Source of the DNA: Devosia geojensis
Lineage (GTDB): Bacteria; Pseudomonadota; Alphaproteobacteria; Rhizobiales; Devosiaceae
Assembly (NCBI RefSeq): GCF_000969415.1
Contig: NZ_JZEX01000179.1
Coordinates: 30,633-94,632 of the forward strand
DNA: 64,000 nucleotides
Direction of reading: 5' to 3'
Positions 17,406 through 27,210 of the stretch are shown here, in pieces (positions within the stretch are counted from its first letter, which is position 1; each line of letters starts with the position of its first letter). The notes beneath the pieces were generated by a model. That model was given only the letters and a program-made list of their open reading frames with translations. It did no database searches and was not told the origin of the DNA. The position numbers were made by a program, and so were the translations under genes.

Positions 17406-18386
17406 ATGAGCACACAGCGTTTCGGCGCCGGCATCTGGCACTTCGCCACCTATGTCGACCGCTACGCCACCGACGGCTACGGAGAGCCGAGGAGCGTCAT
17501 CGAGGCCATCGATCTCGCGGGCAAGGTTCGCGACCTCTCGGTCGTCGACATCAACTATCCCTTCTTCGGCGGCGATTTCACCAACGAGGAAATCAAGGCG
17601 GCGCTCGATCGCAACAAGCTCGGCGTCATCGGCGTCACACCCGAGATCTATACCCGCGAGTTCCGCAAGGGCGCCTTCACCAACCCCGATCCCGGCATCC
17701 GCCGGCGCGCGCACAAACTCATCAGCGAGGCGTGCGATGTCGTGCGCTTCTTCAAAGCCGACTACGTCAAGCTCTGGCCCGGCCAGGACGGCTGGGACTA
17801 CCCCTTCCAGGTCGACCACGGCGCGCTCTGGAAGCATTCGCTCGACGGCGTCGGGCAGCTTGCGAGCGAAAACCCGGACTTGAAGTTCGTCATCGAATAC
17901 AAGCCGCGTGAGCCGCGCGTGCACATGAGCTTCGATTCGCTTTCGAGGACGCTCCTCGGCATCGAGAAGATCGGCCTGCCCAATGTCGGCATCCTCTTGG
18001 ACTTCGGCCATGCGCTCTTCGGCGGGGAATCGGCGGCCGATTCGGCCCAGATGGCCATCGACTACGGCCGGCTCTTCGGCATGGACGTCAACGACAACTT
18101 CCGTTCCTGGGACGACGATCTTGTCGCCGGCAGCCTCCATCCCATCGAGCTCTTCGAATTCTTCTATGTATTGAGGAAGAACAAGTGGGCGGGCGTCTGG
18201 CAGCTCGACCAGTTCCCGTTCCGCGAGGACAGCGTCGAGACCGCCAACCACGCCATCGACTTCCTCAAGGCCGCCGCGCGCGGGCTCGACGCCCTCGACA
18301 TCGACGCCTTGAAGGAAGCCCAGGCGCGCCACGACGCCATCGGTGCGTTGAAGATCGCCCAGAAGGCGCTGTTCGGCGCGTTCTGA
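17406..18386 (+). CDS. TIM-barrel sugar isomerase/epimerase; candidate D-apiose isomerase
   Basis: A 326-residue member of the xylose-isomerase-like TIM-barrel superfamily. Metal-binding acids are expected at the ends of strands, and candidates are visible in [25 protein letters not shown] and [12 protein letters not shown]. Such proteins isomerise aldoses or ketoses without phosphate. It follows the kinase by 27 bases with GGGAGGAAGCA before the ATG. It is the last gene of the operon and is followed by a large palindrome. With split transketolase and kinase beside it, D-apiose to D-apulose isomerisation is the best guess; L-rhamnose- or erythrulose-type isomerases are alternatives. Confidence 0.82.
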   Translation: MSTQRFGAGIWHFATYVDRYATDGYGEPRSVIEAIDLAGKVRDLSVVDINYPFFGGDFTNEEIKAALDRNKLGVIGVTPEIYTREFRKGAFTNPDPGIRRRAHKLISEACDVVRFFKADYVKLWPGQDGWDYPFQVDHGALWKHSLDGVGQLASENPDLKFVIEYKPREPRVHMSFDSLSRTLLGIEKIGLPNVGILLDFGHALFGGESAADSAQMAIDYGRLFGMDVNDNFRSWDDDLVAGSLHPIELFEFFYVLRKNKWAGVWQLDQFPFREDSVETANHAIDFLKAAARGLDALDIDALKEAQARHDAIGALKIAQKALFGAF

Positions 18387-18397
18387 CCTGCACACTC

Positions 18398-18429
18398 GAG
18401 CTGCACGGACCGGCCGGTCCGTGCAGCTC
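18398..18429. terminator. Perfect 32-base palindrome after the isomerase gene
   Basis: A perfect dyad of two 16-base arms without spacer (left arm GAGCTGCACGGACCGG) begins 12 bases after the isomerase stop. As RNA it could form a long GC-rich stem. No T-run follows, so factor-independent termination is uncertain. It could also be a protein-binding site, as it lies upstream of a lacI-type gene. Confidence 0.5.
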
Positions 18430-18560
18430 CGCGAGCATTGCCTCAGGAAACACAACGCACTGGCGCCCTCGGACTTCGTCAGATACTGCCTATCCTGCGA
18501 CCAGCCGGAATGCTCGGAACCTCGAGTCCCGGCGTGAACACCGGGGCTCGACGGACAGGC

Positions 18561-19574
18561 ATGCAGAAACCACCGACCATGCGGGATGTGGCCGACAGCG
18601 CCAAGGTCTCCCAGGCCACGGTGTCGCTGGTGCTGAGCGGCGTACCCAACGCGCGCATCTCCAAGGCGACGCGCCGGCGGGTGATCGAGGCGGCCGACGC
18701 GCTGGGATACCGACGCGAGAAGGTGCGGTCCCTGCGTGAGAACCACCGCCGGCTGATCGGCCTCTTCATCGACGAGGTCAGCACGACCGCCTTCGCCTCG
18801 CCACTGATCGAGGGCGCGCGCGAGCAGGCCGGGCTGCACAATGCCTATGTCGCGACGTTCTGCACGGCCGGAAATCCGGATGTCGAGCGCGAAGCCCTGC
18901 ACATGCTGGCCAGCCAGGATGCTATCGGCGTCATCTATACAACGCTGATCACCCGCGAGGTGGCCGTGCCCGAGATGTTCCTCGAGTTTCCGCTGGTGCT
19001 GCTCAATTGCTACGAGCGCAAGCTGCGGTTTGCCTCGATCGTGCCGGGGGATTTCGTGGGTGGTTACACGGCGACCGAAACATTGCTCAAGGCCGGGCAC
19101 CGGCGGATCGCCCACCTTGCTGGGGAACACTCGATGGATGCCGGCCGGGATCGCGAGCGCGGCTTCCGGCAAGCCATGGCCGACTGGAGCGTTCCGGTGG
19201 ACGAAAGCCTCGTCACGCTCGGCGGATGGCGGCTGCCGGCGGGGCGCGAGCGGGCGCTGGCGCTGCTGCAGCGGCCGGACCGTCCCACCGCAGTCTTCTG
19301 CTTCAACGACCGCATGGCGCTCGGATGCAACGAGGCGGCCAGGAGCCTCGGCCTTCGCGTGCCCGAGGACCTGTCGATCGTCGGCTTCGACGACGAGACG
19401 GACCTGGCGGCCGGCATGGACCCGCCGCTGACCACCATGGTGTTGCCGCATGACGAGATGGCGCGGCTGGCGGTCAGCTTCCTGGCGGAGGGGGGCGATG
19501 CGGACGAGCGCCTGCAGAAGGTCAAGATCGAGTGCGAGCTGGTGACGCGATCCTCGATCGCGCCGCCGCCCTAG
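18561..19574 (+). CDS. LacI-family transcriptional regulator (first of two)
   Basis: A 337-residue regulator. The N-terminal LacI helix-turn-helix and hinge (residues 5-55) include MRDVADSAKVSQATVSLVLS, followed by a periplasmic-binding-protein-like sensor domain ending PEDLSIVGFDDETDLA and a typical VLPHDEMARLAV. The start MQKPPTMRDV is chosen because upstream codons do not resemble the family. It is convergent with a second lacI-type gene, with 7 bases between stops. Its target is unclear: the isomerase operon upstream or the arabinosidase operon are the closest candidates. Confidence 0.9.
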   Translation: MQKPPTMRDVADSAKVSQATVSLVLSGVPNARISKATRRRVIEAADALGYRREKVRSLRENHRRLIGLFIDEVSTTAFASPLIEGAREQAGLHNAYVATFCTAGNPDVEREALHMLASQDAIGVIYTTLITREVAVPEMFLEFPLVLLNCYERKLRFASIVPGDFVGGYTATETLLKAGHRRIAHLAGEHSMDAGRDRERGFRQAMADWSVPVDESLVTLGGWRLPAGRERALALLQRPDRPTAVFCFNDRMALGCNEAARSLGLRVPEDLSIVGFDDETDLAAGMDPPLTTMVLPHDEMARLAVSFLAEGGDADERLQKVKIECELVTRSSIAPPP

Positions 19575-19581
19575 CAATGCT

Positions 19582-20670
19582 CTAGCGGCGCGGAGAGGCG
19601 ACGGAGCTCCGCTGCACCAGCGCGCATTCCAGCCGGGTCAGGAGCACGGGCGGGGAGTCGATATCCTGGCCGTTGAGCACCATTTCGGCAGCCCACTGCC
19701 CCATCGCCCGATGCGGCAGAACCACCGTCGTCAGTTGCGGGTGCAGGTGGCGGGCGATCTCCTCGTCGTCGTAGCCCATCACCGACATGTCGCGGGGAAT
19801 GTCGAGGCCCGCCTCCTTCAGGGCTTCGAAACAGCCGATCGCCATGCGGTCGTTCTGGCAGAAGATGGCGGTCGGCATGTCCGGCAGCGCCAGAATGCGC
19901 CGGGTCGCCTCATAGCCGGCGCTGGCCGACCAGTCGCCCTCGAACACCAGGTCCGGATCGAACGGAATGTCGGCGGTGGAAAGCGCGCGCCGATACCCCT
20001 TGGGGCGGTCGCCGGCCGCCTCCATCCAGGCCTCGCCGGTGATGGTGGCGATGCGGCGATGGCCTTTGTCGATGAGGTGCCGGGTGGCGCGCTGTCCGCC
20101 GGCGACCTCGCCGGGCACGACGGCCGGGAAATCCGCTTCGGTGCTGTAGCAGTTGATCAGCACGACGGGTGCATCGAACTCACGCAGCCCCTGGGGTACG
20201 ATCAACTCACGGGTGAAGATGGTCATCAGGACGAGCGCTTTGACGCGCTGGGCGGCAAAATGGGCGACGAGCTGGGCCTCGGCATCGTGGCTGCCATAGG
20301 TCTGCGCGACGAGGACGGTGAGGCCCGAGGGGCGCAGGGCCTGGCTCAGGCCCTCGATGGCCTGGACGGCTTCCGGACTGGTGGAGAGATTGTCGACGAT
20401 GAACCCGACGAAACCCGCCTCCTGCGGCGGTTTCGGCTCGGCGGGCCGGCGCGGGGAGGTGTAGCCCAGCCGGCGCGCGACCTCGAGTACCTTCTGGCGC
20501 GTCTCCGGTGAAAGGCGGATATCCTCGACATTGTTGAGGACGAACGAGACGGTGGTCTGCGAACAGCCGGCCTCGCGGGCGATGTCGGTCATGGTGACCC
20601 GGCGCGCGGCGCCACCCGCACGCCCCTTGCCGCCCGCACGCTCACCTTTGCCAGACCCGCGGGCCGCCAT
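19582..20670 (-). CDS. LacI-family transcriptional regulator (second of two)
   Basis: A 362-residue regulator with a basic N-terminal extension (residues 1-25, rich in G, R and K) before the LacI helix-turn-helix (MTDIAREAGCSQTTVSFVLN). The sensor domain ends RDMSVMGYDDEEIARHL. The effector half shares layout with the first LacI protein (for example IFTRELIVPQ versus LITREVAVPE), so the two may be paralogues. It is the last gene of the importer/arabinosidase operon, 60 bases after the GtaA-like gene, so it may feed back on that operon. AAGGACG precedes the ATG. Confidence 0.9.
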   Translation of the reverse strand: MAARGSGKGERAGGKGRAGGAARRVTMTDIAREAGCSQTTVSFVLNNVEDIRLSPETRQKVLEVARRLGYTSPRRPAEPKPPQEAGFVGFIVDNLSTSPEAVQAIEGLSQALRPSGLTVLVAQTYGSHDAEAQLVAHFAAQRVKALVLMTIFTRELIVPQGLREFDAPVVLINCYSTEADFPAVVPGEVAGGQRATRHLIDKGHRRIATITGEAWMEAAGDRPKGYRRALSTADIPFDPDLVFEGDWSASAGYEATRRILALPDMPTAIFCQNDRMAIGCFEALKEAGLDIPRDMSVMGYDDEEIARHLHPQLTTVVLPHRAMGQWAAEMVLNGQDIDSPPVLLTRLECALVQRSSVASPRR

Positions 20671-20730
20671 CGTCCGTCCTTGCCAGTTGCGGACGTCCTT
20701 TTGCGCTGGACGCCCGCCCGAGGCAAGAGG

Positions 20731-22761
20731 TTAGCGGGACCCCATGCGGTCGATCAGCAGCTTGATGAAGATGCCGCCGACGACCGAGCGCGCGAAGAAC
20801 CCGTGGTTCCTCGGCTGCAGCCCTGTGTCGGTCTCGAACCAGTCGGAAAGGGGCACCCGCGCCGGCGCATCGTCGAGCCAGCGTTCCAGAGGCGCCAGCA
20901 TGGCGTCGAAATCCGCCTGCCTGCCGGTGAGGCACGCGCTCCAGACCAGCCAATCCAGCTTGGTGTAGGCCTTGCGGCTGTCGAGGGGCAGGCCGTAGCG
21001 GTTGAGGCGCGAGCGATAGGACGCCATCTCGGTCTCGGCGATCTCGGACGGGAAGAGACCGAGGCCGAGAATCCGGTCCCAGACGAGGTTGTACTTCTGG
21101 CTCCAGCTGCCCGGCTGATCGAACGCCAGGCGATAGCCGGCCTCATCGCGGGCCATCTCCTGCCATTTGCCGGCCCAATCGCGCGCGGTCGCCATGTAGT
21201 GCGTCGCGTCCGCGTCGCGGCCGATGCGGGCGCAGAGCTGCCCGAACGCGCCGAGGCCGATTATGGCCTTGATCGCGAGATTGGCGTTGTGCGGCATATG
21301 CCCGGCGAAATCGTCGGTGCAGAGCTGGTTGTCGGGGTCGAGCCCGTGGCCGACGAGATAGTCGGCCCAGCCCTTGAGCTGGGTGAAGAAGGTTTCGGCC
21401 AGATCCAGCTCGCCGGTGCGGTGCGCCAGGGCCGCAACGAGGACAAGCATGTTGCCGCACTCCTCGACCGGCATCTGATTGTGCCCGGTGCGATCGCCGC
21501 CCCCGTAGTTCTGGCCGTTGCCCCAGGGATAACGCCCGATATCGTGCGGCGCATAGGGGAAGGGCCAGCGGCCGCTGGCCGAATAGTCGAGCACCGGCCA
21601 GAGCTGGGCCCGCAGGAGGGCCGGATTGAAGTGCAGGAAGAAGGGGGCGGTCGGATAGGTCACATCCACCGTCGCCAGCGAACCGTTCGAGCTGTTCTCC
21701 TTGGAGAAATGCAGCAGCTCGCCGTTGAAGTCCTCGACGAGGATATGGGCGGCGAGGGACTGGCGCAGCGCCAGCGTTCCGAGGCGCGCATAGATCGGAC
21801 CGCCGGAGGCCTGGAGCTGAGCTACGAGGTCAGCGTCGAAAGCTTCCACGCGCTTCATGATCGCGTCGCGCTCGGCCCACGCGGCCTCGATCAGACCGAT
21901 CGCGGACTGACCGTTGCGGCTCCAGTAGGGGCGCAGGCGGCGATCGAAATAGGTGGCGGCCCAGACCTGGTCGTAGGCGACGAGGGTGCGCCAGGACGCA
22001 GAACCGGCGATGTCGCCGAAATGGTGGCAGATCGCCAGCGCCTTGCTTTCGCTGCTGGCAGGCATGCGCAGCGGACGCACCTCGCGAACGTCGTCGCGAT
22101 CCGGAATGGCGCCCGTCGCGGCAAACTCGCGGCGCAGGGCCCTGATGTCGCCGAAGGCACTCGCCGCCGGCGTTCCGGGCTGCGAGGAGACGAAGAGATA
22201 GCCCCACTCGATCTGTACCTCGTCGCCCGAGCGGCGCAGATAGTCCTGCCGTGCGGCGCCGAGGAACATCGCCTCGACCGGCCCGGCGCGGTGCCGACCC
22301 CACGAAATCTCCGTTTCGGCATCCCCGGTGGCCCAGCGCGCCCCGAAATCGAGATAGGCGCTAACGGCGTGGGCCGCGCCGTCGGTGCTGCGGACATCGA
22401 GATCGATATAGCTGACGGGGCGACCGATCAGTTCGAGATCGTCGGGCAGCAGGGGACTGGTAAAGGTGAGGGTCAGCTCGACCCCGCCGGCGGCGAACGT
22501 GTAGATGGTGCGTAAAGGCGTGATCCGCCGCTCCACCTGCTCCATGACGGGCAGGGGGTCGGTCATCGAGGTCTGCATGCCGAGGAACCGGTAGGCGGTG
22601 CCGTCGACGGTCAGCAGGCCGCACACTTCCTGCAGCTTGCCGGTCCAGTGACGGGACCAGTCATCCGTCGCGAGGTCCGCGTGCGACCAAACGCTCATGA
22701 ACGGGTCGTGCAGCACCAGCGGAACGGCCGGGGCGCGTGCGCTTGATATATCGTAGGTCAT
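20731..22761 (-). CDS. GtaA/DUF4965-DUF5127-type six-hairpin protein
   Basis: A 676-residue protein beginning VPLVLHDPFMSVWSHAD, which resembles the glutaminase-A-like family (DUF5127 beta-domain, then DUF4965 and DUF1793 alpha-barrel). Recognisable blocks are NQMPVEECGNMLVLVAAL and WSQKYNLVWDRILGL. Fungal members are secreted glutaminases, but here there is no signal peptide and the gene sits in a glycoside operon. A cytoplasmic glycoside hydrolase on a six-hairpin fold is therefore at least as likely as glutaminase. Function is not established by sequence. It lies 71 bases after the ATPase gene and before the lacI-type gene. Confidence 0.8.
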   Translation of the reverse strand: MTYDISSARAPAVPLVLHDPFMSVWSHADLATDDWSRHWTGKLQEVCGLLTVDGTAYRFLGMQTSMTDPLPVMEQVERRITPLRTIYTFAAGGVELTLTFTSPLLPDDLELIGRPVSYIDLDVRSTDGAAHAVSAYLDFGARWATGDAETEISWGRHRAGPVEAMFLGAARQDYLRRSGDEVQIEWGYLFVSSQPGTPAASAFGDIRALRREFAATGAIPDRDDVREVRPLRMPASSESKALAICHHFGDIAGSASWRTLVAYDQVWAATYFDRRLRPYWSRNGQSAIGLIEAAWAERDAIMKRVEAFDADLVAQLQASGGPIYARLGTLALRQSLAAHILVEDFNGELLHFSKENSSNGSLATVDVTYPTAPFFLHFNPALLRAQLWPVLDYSASGRWPFPYAPHDIGRYPWGNGQNYGGGDRTGHNQMPVEECGNMLVLVAALAHRTGELDLAETFFTQLKGWADYLVGHGLDPDNQLCTDDFAGHMPHNANLAIKAIIGLGAFGQLCARIGRDADATHYMATARDWAGKWQEMARDEAGYRLAFDQPGSWSQKYNLVWDRILGLGLFPSEIAETEMASYRSRLNRYGLPLDSRKAYTKLDWLVWSACLTGRQADFDAMLAPLERWLDDAPARVPLSDWFETDTGLQPRNHGFFARSVVGGIFIKLLIDRMGSR

Positions 22762-22832
22762 TGGAAAGCTCTGACGTTCGTTGAGGGTGCGCCGGACGTT
22801 CGGTCCGGAGCGGCAGAATGGAAAACCCGCGA

Positions 22833-23906
<1,074 letters not shown>

Positions 23907-23927
23907 CTGCGTTCTCCTATCGCGCCT

Positions 23928-25394
23928 CTAGTCAGCGAGCTCGATCACGAAGGCATTCACCGAGGCCTTGGGCACGGCGATGCGGCTGACGTCCTCGACG
24001 GGCACCTGCTCGACGGCGAAGACATCGAGGTTGGTGGTGTCGATCGCCGCATCGAGGGCGTCGGGCGCGATGCGATGGCAGGTGGCGCGGGCGATCTGCG
24101 CCCCATCCAGGTCGATCGCCAAGGTCGCATCGTCGCGGATGTCGAGATTGGTGGCGTGGACGAAAACGGTGTTGTCCCGGCGGGAGGCGGAGACGACCAC
24201 GTTCTCGCTGTCGCTGCTGGCGGCGAGGCCATGCGTGCCCGAACTGCGCCGGAAGAGCCGCATCACGTGCCCGACCGGCAGCAGATAGGGCTTTTCGACG
24301 GGCGAGCCCAGCAGCACCGCATTGACCGTCCAACTGGTGCCGGCGAAGTCGGCGAGCGTGCAGATGTCGATGATGTCCGAGTGCTGCTCGAAGAGCGTCA
24401 GACAACGGGCGTGGTAGACGCCGGAGAGCCATTCGCGCAGCAGCTCGATCTTGTTGTGCGGCTGCAGCGACAGATGCCCCTCGGTGATGGCGAGCTTCAG
24501 GTTGGGGTTGGCGGCAGACACCACCTCCCTTGCGCCCAGAAGCTTGGCCTCCATGGCCTTGTAGATGGCGTCGAGCTCGGACCAGGTGCGGTCGTAGTCG
24601 TTGCGGTAGAGTCGGCCCTTGAGCACCGAATTCGCCGGATCCTTGGGACGCTGCTGCATCATGTGCAGGGCGACCATGTCGATCCGGTCTCCGGCCGCCT
24701 CGATCAGCTCCGGCGCCCACCAGCGCTCGCCCTGCTCCATGTCGCCCCAGCCGATCAGCAGGATATTGGGATCGCGCGACCGCATGGCGTCGGCGAATTC
24801 GCGGTAGAGCGTGGCGTTTTCCTTCGAGGTGAAGCGCGCGCCCTCCCTGGGATAGGAGGTTTCGTTGCCGATCTGCCAGGTGCGCACCTTCCAGGGCTTC
24901 TCGCGTCCATTGGCCTTACGCTCGGGATGGTCGGGTTCGTTGCAGTAGCTGACGAGATCGGCGGCCTCCTCGGTGGTTCCCGCCCGCCGCTCGCCGCGCG
25001 CCGTCTCGATGTAGTCGGGGCGTCCGTCGGCGGCGAAATTGATCGCCATGATCGGCTCGGCGCCCACCGCCTCGCAGAAATCGAGGAATTCGTGCACGCC
25101 GATGCGATTGGTCTCCATGCCGCCCCAGAGATAGTTGACCATGGGCACCCGGTCGGCCGGCGCGCCTACGCTCTCGCGCCACTTCCAGAAGCTGGTGAGA
25201 ATGCCGCCCCAGCGGATCGAAGATGGGGCGAGATCGCGTACGACCTCGACGAAATCATCGCGCCACTGGTCCTTGAGGATGTCCCAGCAGGCCTCGACCG
25301 AGGAGTCGGTGGTCCCCAGCGGTTCCATGAACTGCATGTAGAGGCGGGGCGAAATCTCGTGGCGGGGCCGGATGTCCACTCGGATACGGGTCAT
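23928..25394 (-). CDS. GH51-like alpha-L-arabinofuranosidase, cytoplasmic
   Basis: A 488-residue clan-A glycoside hydrolase. The catalytic acid/base is E178 in RTWQIGNETS and the likely nucleophile is E305 in LAITEGHLSL. A C-terminal beta-domain of arabinofuranosidase type occupies about 370-488. It lacks the long N-terminal portion of some GH51 proteins but both catalytic acids are present. There is no signal peptide, so it would cleave imported arabinosides in the cytoplasm. It lies between the permease and ATPase genes of its own importer (20- and 21-base gaps). Arabinose specificity is inferred from the family. Confidence 0.85.
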   Translation of the reverse strand: MTRIRVDIRPRHEISPRLYMQFMEPLGTTDSSVEACWDILKDQWRDDFVEVVRDLAPSSIRWGGILTSFWKWRESVGAPADRVPMVNYLWGGMETNRIGVHEFLDFCEAVGAEPIMAINFAADGRPDYIETARGERRAGTTEEAADLVSYCNEPDHPERKANGREKPWKVRTWQIGNETSYPREGARFTSKENATLYREFADAMRSRDPNILLIGWGDMEQGERWWAPELIEAAGDRIDMVALHMMQQRPKDPANSVLKGRLYRNDYDRTWSELDAIYKAMEAKLLGAREVVSAANPNLKLAITEGHLSLQPHNKIELLREWLSGVYHARCLTLFEQHSDIIDICTLADFAGTSWTVNAVLLGSPVEKPYLLPVGHVMRLFRRSSGTHGLAASSDSENVVVSASRRDNTVFVHATNLDIRDDATLAIDLDGAQIARATCHRIAPDALDAAIDTTNLDVFAVEQVPVEDVSRIAVPKASVNAFVIELAD

Positions 25395-25413
25395 GAAGAA
25401 AAGTCCTTAGTTC

Positions 25414-26241
25414 CTATTTGATGCCCGCGGTCGGGCGCATGCCGTTGACGATCCAGCGCTGTCCGAAAAGGAACAGGATGATCATCGGCAGAGAGGTGAA
25501 GAAGGCAGCGGCGAGGATCACGGTGTAGTTGATGATGGCGGCCGTATCGGCCGAGAGGTAGGAAACCGCCACCGGCACCGTCATCGAGGCGGGCGAGTTG
25601 GTGATGATCAGGGGCCAGAGGAAGTTGTTCCAGCTATAGAGCGCCGAGAGCACGCCGACGGTAATGATCGCGGGCGCCGCCAGCGGCACCATGATCAGGC
25701 GGAACACCTGGAAATCGGTGGCTCCATCCATGCGCGCCGCCTCCTCCATCTCGCGCGGCAGCTGCTGGAAGAACTGGCGCAGGATGAAGATGCCGACGAC
25801 GCGCGGCAGGCCGGGCAGGATCACGGCATAGACGGTGTCGACGAGGCCCCAATTGGCCATGAGGTCGTAGAGCGAAATGACCTCGAGGATGCCTGGCATC
25901 ATCATGGTGACGAGCACGAGGAAGAAGACGAAGTCCCGCCCCGGCCAGCGCAGGCGTCCGAACGCATAAGCCGCCGGGATGTCGAGCAGCAGGATTCCCA
26001 CCACCTGCGCCACCATGATCACGGCGCTGTTGAGCATGGCCTGGGGGATGCTGACGCCGCGCCCGGCGTCGGTCAGCACGCGCCAGTAGTTGCTCCAGGT
26101 CCAGTTGGAAGGGACGAGCTGATCCTTGAGGATCTCGGACGAGGGCGCGAAGGAAAAGAGGATCAGCGACGCCATGGGCAGGATCCACAGCAGCGCCAGC
26201 ACCAGGAGGATCAGCCAGCGGGGGACGTTGTTCCTGTTCAT
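25414..26241 (-). CDS. Sugar ABC transporter permease, MalG type
   Basis: A 275-residue CUT1 permease. The first helix is at residues 8-28 (PRWLILLVLALLWILPM) and the EAA loop is EEAARMDGATDFQVFRLI. The ending IVNGMRPTAGIK is typical of MalG members. The start MNRNNVPRW is 12 bases after the upstream permease; a longer frame upstream overlaps that gene and is rejected. Confidence 0.93.
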   Translation of the reverse strand: MNRNNVPRWLILLVLALLWILPMASLILFSFAPSSEILKDQLVPSNWTWSNYWRVLTDAGRGVSIPQAMLNSAVIMVAQVVGILLLDIPAAYAFGRLRWPGRDFVFFLVLVTMMMPGILEVISLYDLMANWGLVDTVYAVILPGLPRVVGIFILRQFFQQLPREMEEAARMDGATDFQVFRLIMVPLAAPAIITVGVLSALYSWNNFLWPLIITNSPASMTVPVAVSYLSADTAAIINYTVILAAAFFTSLPMIILFLFGQRWIVNGMRPTAGIK

Positions 26242-26252
26242 GGGACCGATCC

Positions 26253-27113
26253 TCAGCGCTGCCGGAAGAAGCGGAACTGCACCAGCGAGAGCGCAGCGAT
26301 GATGATGGTGATGATCACGCCGATCGCGGCGGCGCGGCCGATGGCGAAGTTGCGGAAGCCTTCCTCGTAGAGCAGCATGGTCAACACCTCGGTGCTGCCG
26401 AACGGGCCGCCCTGGGTCATGATCAGGACCTCGCCGAAGACCTGGAAGGCCTGGATCAGGCTGAGGACCATGACGATGAGCATGATCGGCTTCAGCAGCG
26501 GCAGGGTGATGAAGAAGAAATTCTGGATGGGGGTCGAGCCATCGAGCTCGGCAGCTTCGTAGAGATCGTCGGGGATGTTCTCGAGCCCGGCGAGCAGGAT
26601 GATGACCATGAAGCCGACGCTGCCCCAGAGGGCGATCAGCGCGATGGCGATCAGCGCCCAGCCCGGCTCGGCCAGCCATGTCTGGTCGGGAAGACGCAGC
26701 AGGCGCAGGACCTGATTGATTGTGCCCGCCTGCGGTTCGAACAGCCATTTGAAGGCAATGGAGGCAACCGCGACGTTGACCACCAGCGGCAGGAAAAAGG
26801 CTGTGCGGAAGAGCCCGATGCCCGGGAGCGTGCGATGCAGCAGCACCGCCAGGACGACCGAGACCACCATGATCATCGGCACGAAGATCAGCGCGAACTG
26901 GGTGGTGGTGAGGAGCGAGCTCCAGAAGCGGGCGTCAGCGAAAAGGGACGCGTAGTTGCCGAGGCCGACAAAACCGTTGGGTCCGAATATGCCCCAGTCG
27001 TGGAAGCTGATGTAGATCGCCCGCACGATGGGATAGCCGATGAAGACGGCAAAGACCGCGAGATAAGGGCCCACCAGCAGATAGGGGAACAGTCTGGCGC
27101 GCAATTGCGACAT
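26253..27113 (-). CDS. Sugar ABC transporter permease, MalF type
   Basis: A 286-residue CUT1 permease starting MSQLRARLFPYLLVGP with the first helix at about 10-30. It has the FVGLGNYASLF motif of the family and the EAA loop YEAAELDGSTPIQNFFFI. An in-frame extension of 49 codons overlaps the upstream gap and hairpin and is not used. It lies 97 bases downstream of the binding-protein gene. Confidence 0.93.
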   Translation of the reverse strand: MSQLRARLFPYLLVGPYLAVFAVFIGYPIVRAIYISFHDWGIFGPNGFVGLGNYASLFADARFWSSLLTTTQFALIFVPMIMVVSVVLAVLLHRTLPGIGLFRTAFFLPLVVNVAVASIAFKWLFEPQAGTINQVLRLLRLPDQTWLAEPGWALIAIALIALWGSVGFMVIILLAGLENIPDDLYEAAELDGSTPIQNFFFITLPLLKPIMLIVMVLSLIQAFQVFGEVLIMTQGGPFGSTEVLTMLLYEEGFRNFAIGRAAAIGVIITIIIAALSLVQFRFFRQR

Positions 27114-27166
27114 GGGCAGGCTCCCGCCGAGGGCGTGCGAAATCGGGGCGAGGTGGTGACGGGTCG

Positions 27167-27202
27167 TCCGGAGGCGGGACCGGCACACCAGCCCCGCCCG
27201 GA
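27167..27202 (-). terminator. Imperfect hairpin between binding-protein and permease genes
   Basis: A bulged stem (TCCG plus GGCGGG pairing with CCCGCC plus CGGA, with a 14-base loop) lies in the gap after the binding-protein gene. It has no T-run. Its position matches the stronger hairpins found in other importer operons of this window. Confidence 0.35.
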
Positions 27203-27210
27203 AATCTCTC

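Noticed and set aside
22742..22753. TGATATATCG near the start of the GtaA-like gene, resembling the TGATATATCA sites
   Set aside because: It lies inside the first codons (DIS), far from the sugar-acid cluster and without a matching GntR neighbour; probably chance.
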